7,446 nt of DNA, from NCBI GenBank assembly GCA_900553005.1, contig USBU01000053.1:1-7446 (forward strand). Reading direction: 5' to 3'. Below are positions 5,609 to 7,446 of the stretch, piece by piece; the stretch's first letter is position 1; each line of letters starts with the position of its first letter. The notes below the pieces were generated by a model, which had not been told where the DNA came from, made no database searches, and saw only the letters and a program-made list of their open reading frames with translations. A program made the position numbers and the translations under genes. The DNA comes from an uncultured Eubacteriales bacterium (GTDB taxonomy: Bacteria; Bacillota; Clostridia; Christensenellales; Pumilibacteraceae).

Positions 5609-6424
5609 ATGAACAAAATCATTGCGATAGCTAATCAGAAAGGCGGCGTAGGCAAAACGACAACCTGCGTGAACTTGGCAAGCTACCTTGCGCTAATGGG
5701 CAAAAAGGTGCTGGCCGTAGATATAGATCCGCAGGGAAATTGCAGCAGCGGCTTCGGAGTGGACAAAACAAAGGTAAAATATTCTACCTACAATGTGCTG
5801 TCCGGAGACACTGACGCCAAAAACGCTATCATTCCCACTCTCGTAAAAAACCTGGATATAATGCCGTCAAACATAGACCTTGCGGGAGCAGAGGTCGAGC
5901 TTGTCGGCGTGGACGAGCGCGAGAAAGTACTGAAAAAAGTACTGACTCCGTTGAGAAACAATTACGACTACATACTTATAGACTGTCCTCCGTCGCTGGC
6001 GCTTTTGACGGTAAACGCTTTGACAGCCGCAAATTCCATACTGATACCAATACAGGGCGAATATTATGCGCTGGAAGGCTTAAGCCAGCTTATGAATACC
6101 ATACGGTTGGCCAAGAAAATATTGAATCCGCAGCTGGAGGTAGAGGGCGTCGTGCTTACCATGTACGACAGCCGTTCCAGACTTGTCCAAAACGTCACCG
6201 AGGAAATTTACAAATTTTTCGGCAAAAAGGTTTTCGACGCCAAAATTCCGAGAAATATCCGCCTTGGAGAAGCTCCTTCCTTCGGCCTCCCGGTCATGCT
6301 GTTTGAACCCAAGTGCGTGGGCTCTTTGGCTTACAAGGCTCTTGCGGAGGAATTCCTGACGCGCAACAAGGACACTTACAAAAAAATCACAGACCTTAAA
6401 ATATTGAAATACAAGGCGCAGTAA
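5609..6424 (+). CDS. parA: ParA/Soj-family chromosome-partitioning ATPase
   Basis: ParA is a deviant-Walker ATPase that binds DNA as an ATP dimer and works with ParB-parS in chromosome segregation; in many Bacillota it also influences replication start through DnaA. The 271-residue protein has the deviant Walker A KGGVGKTT (11-18, signature Lys K11), A' motif DIDPQGN (38-44) and Walker B ILIDCPPS (122-129). R189 (YDSRSRLVQNV) and R218 (RNIRLGEAPS) fall where Soj proteins have DNA-binding arginines. There is no N-terminal helix-turn-helix, so this is a chromosomal Soj-like form rather than a P1-type plasmid ParA. The short tail after about 255 is lysine-rich. GAGG (5601-5604) sits 4 nt before the ATG. 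parB normally follows directly; here an AraC-type gene follows after 49 nt, and no parS-like site was seen in the window. Confidence 0.94.
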   Translation: MNKIIAIANQKGGVGKTTTCVNLASYLALMGKKVLAVDIDPQGNCSSGFGVDKTKVKYSTYNVLSGDTDAKNAIIPTLVKNLDIMPSNIDLAGAEVELVGVDEREKVLKKVLTPLRNNYDYILIDCPPSLALLTVNALTAANSILIPIQGEYYALEGLSQLMNTIRLAKKILNPQLEVEGVVLTMYDSRSRLVQNVTEEIYKFFGKKVFDAKIPRNIRLGEAPSFGLPVMLFEPKCVGSLAYKALAEEFLTRNKDTYKKITDLKILKYKAQ

Positions 6425-6436
6425 GCTGTCGCCCTG

Positions 6437-6461
6437 CCGTTTTTCGATTGCCGGAAAAAGG
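6437..6461 (+). promoter_or_regulatory. Stem-loop that may hide the araC-type ribosome-binding site
   Basis: Arms CCGTTTTTC (6437-6445) and GGAAAAAGG (6453-6461) pair in 8 of 9 positions (one G-A mismatch, one G-U) around a 7-nt loop. The 3' arm contains most of AAGGA (6458-6462), the likely Shine-Dalgarno site of the next gene. Folding would therefore limit its translation. The fold is visible in the sequence; a regulatory effect is inference. Confidence 0.4.
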
Positions 6462-6473
6462 ACTGATTGCGTC

Positions 6474-7334
6474 ATGGAACTTGCGGGTACCGATAAAAAA
6501 AGCATATTTTTAAAAAAGCCCAAGCTTCTTTATATAGGCGCTTACAGGCCTAAGGCCGGATGGATGCGTTCTCTCCACTCGCACGATTTCTGCGAAGTGA
6601 TGTTCATAAAGGAAGGCAACGGGCTGTTTAAGGTTGACGAGACCGAATACCCCATTAAAAAGGGCAACATCATCGCCTGCAATCCCGGCGTCAGACATAC
6701 CGAATTCATTGCGGACGTCGAGCCGAGGGATATCATGTTTCTCGGTATTACGAGAATACGTATAGAAGGCTATCCGGACAATTCGCTGATAGCGGACGCG
6801 CCTTTTAAAATTGCGGATACAAACGTATTTTACGAGCAGATAAAGCAATATTTTGAACAACTTTTGCTGGAAAACGAACTTAAATCGTCTTATTTCAGCA
6901 TTATCAGCGAATCGCTGCTGACTATTTTGATTTCGTATATTCTGAGGCTTACGTCGGAGCGCGCCGAGGAATTGTTTGAAAATAAAAAAACTTACGTCGA
7001 GGTAAAGGAATTTTTAGACAGAAATTTTACCACGATTGACACGATAGACAACGTATGCCGCAGTCTTTATATCAATAAATTTTACCTGACTCATCTGTTT
7101 AAAGACACGCTTGGCATACCGCCGCTGAAATATCTGATACAAAAACGCGTTTCTTTGGCAAAAAAGCTTCTGGCCTCCACTGATAACTCCATCAGCGATA
7201 TTGCCAAAGCATGCGGCTACGTGGACATAGCTTACTTTTGCAGAGTTTTCAAAAAAGTGGAGAACATGACTCCTCTCGATTACCGCAACGCCGTAAGAAG
7301 AAACGCGCCGCCTGAAGGCGAAAGCGAGGTGTAA
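6474..7334 (+). CDS. AraC-family transcriptional regulator with cupin sensor domain
   Basis: This is a 286-residue DNA-binding regulator. The N-terminal half is an AraC-type cupin: LHSHDFCEVMFIKEGNG (34-50) with H35, H37 and E41, and PGVRHTE (71-77). Such domains usually bind a sugar or another small ligand. A helical linker (about 118-170) is followed by the AraC DNA-binding domain. Its first helix-turn-helix is at about 190-211 (DNVCRSLYINKFYLTHLFK) and its second at about 239-260 (SISDIAKACGYVDIAYFCRVFK), ending in the family motif MTPLDYR (265-271). Start: ATG at 6474, with AAGGA 11 nt upstream, slightly far. It follows parA by 49 nt on the same strand with no obvious promoter or terminator between, so the two may be cotranscribed, an unusual pairing. 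No target sugar operon is visible, so the ligand and regulon are unknown. Confidence 0.94.
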   Translation: MELAGTDKKSIFLKKPKLLYIGAYRPKAGWMRSLHSHDFCEVMFIKEGNGLFKVDETEYPIKKGNIIACNPGVRHTEFIADVEPRDIMFLGITRIRIEGYPDNSLIADAPFKIADTNVFYEQIKQYFEQLLLENELKSSYFSIISESLLTILISYILRLTSERAEELFENKKTYVEVKEFLDRNFTTIDTIDNVCRSLYINKFYLTHLFKDTLGIPPLKYLIQKRVSLAKKLLASTDNSISDIAKACGYVDIAYFCRVFKKVENMTPLDYRNAVRRNAPPEGESEV

Positions 7335-7335
7335 T

Positions 7336-7363
7336 AAAAACGTCCGAGGCGTAAGCCTTGACG
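7336..7363 (-). terminator. Rho-independent terminator for a minus-strand gene beyond the right edge
   Basis: CGTCCGAGGC (7341-7350), GTAA and GCCTTGACG (7355-7363) form a 9-bp stem with one bulged C, one G-U and a GNRA-type tetraloop. On the minus strand it runs into TTTTTA (7340-7335). On the plus strand six A follow it, so it is a poor terminator for the araC-type gene, whose stop ends at 7334. It most likely ends a convergent transcript from the right; the rest of the genomic end (7364-7402) shows no feature I can support. Confidence 0.6.
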
Positions 7364-7402
7364 AAAAAAGGAAGAAATTATATTCAGGGGTAAGCCTATC
7401 CC

Positions 7403-7446
7403 CTGTCTCTTATACACATCTGACGCTGCCGACGACTTAATAGGTG
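7403..7446 (-). other. Illumina Nextera Read 1 / i5 adapter (not genomic)
   Basis: CTGTCTCTTATACACATCT (7403-7421) is the Tn5 mosaic end and 7422-7435 (GACGCTGCCGACGA) completes the reverse complement of the Nextera Read 1 adapter. CTTAATAG (7436-7443) lies in the i5 index position; its reverse complement, CTATTAAG, matches the Nextera XT index I recall as S518. GTG (7444-7446) begins the P5 primer. Genomic sequence ends at 7402. Confidence 0.98.

Noticed and set aside
49..7402. CRISPR arrays, tRNA or rRNA genes, phage genes.
   Set aside because: No regularly spaced repeats, no cloverleaf with CCA-type end, no rRNA-like blocks and no phage structural or integrase motifs were seen.
7385..7405. 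Hairpin CAGGGG ... CCCCTG near the right end.
   Set aside because: Its last three bases belong to the adapter, so only part of the stem is genomic and the match is probably chance.
30..7421. A perfect 19-bp inverted repeat at the two ends (30-48 and 7403-7421), which looks like the termini of a transposon.
   Set aside because: These are the Tn5 mosaic ends of the Nextera adapters; they are continuous with index and primer sequence, and no transposase gene is present.

Overview
The window is a stretch of bacterial chromosome (positions 49-7402) capped at both ends by Illumina Nextera library sequence. The left cap (1-48) is the i7/Read 2 adapter and the right cap (7403-7446) is the Read 1/i5 adapter. 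Biology should be read only from 49-7402, and whatever lies beyond either end is unknown. The gene set suggests a low- to mid-GC Bacillota, most likely an uncultured member of Clostridia. The main reasons are an ecfA1-ecfA2-ecfT-truA cluster typical of that phylum, a Soj-type ParA, purine-rich Shine-Dalgarno sites and standard-code stops (TAA, TGA). The exact taxon cannot be fixed from the sequence.

Layout: (1) 51-1019, plus strand: the C-terminal part of an N6-adenine DNA methyltransferase of the type III Mod kind, cut off at its 5' end by the window edge. (2) 1020-1216: a convergent spacer with a good minus-strand terminator and a second terminator-like motif. (3) 5400 down to 1217, minus strand: a five-gene operon, ecfA1, ecfA2, ecfT, truA and a PhnP-like metallo-beta-lactamase-fold hydrolase. 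(4) 5401-5608: a divergent promoter region with inverted repeats. (5) 5609-7334, plus strand: parA, then an AraC-family regulator with a cupin sensor domain. (6) 7336-7363: a hairpin that works as a terminator on the minus strand, which suggests a convergent gene beyond the right edge.

How the genes work together: EcfA1, EcfA2 and EcfT form the shared energising module of a group II energy-coupling factor (ECF) vitamin/metal importer. No substrate-binding S-component is present, so these are encoded elsewhere. TruA modifies tRNA and is linked to the ECF genes by ancient operon structure rather than by function. ParA would act with ParB in chromosome segregation, but no parB follows it here.

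I see no strong evidence for a new defence or mobile system. The points most worth a second look are a probably leaderless ecfA1 whose promoter sits inside a nested inverted repeat, a parA without parB, a type III Mod without an adjacent res, an unusual Cys in the EcfT coupling motif, a hairpin that could hide the araC ribosome-binding site, and a terminator-flanked spacer at 1075-1204.
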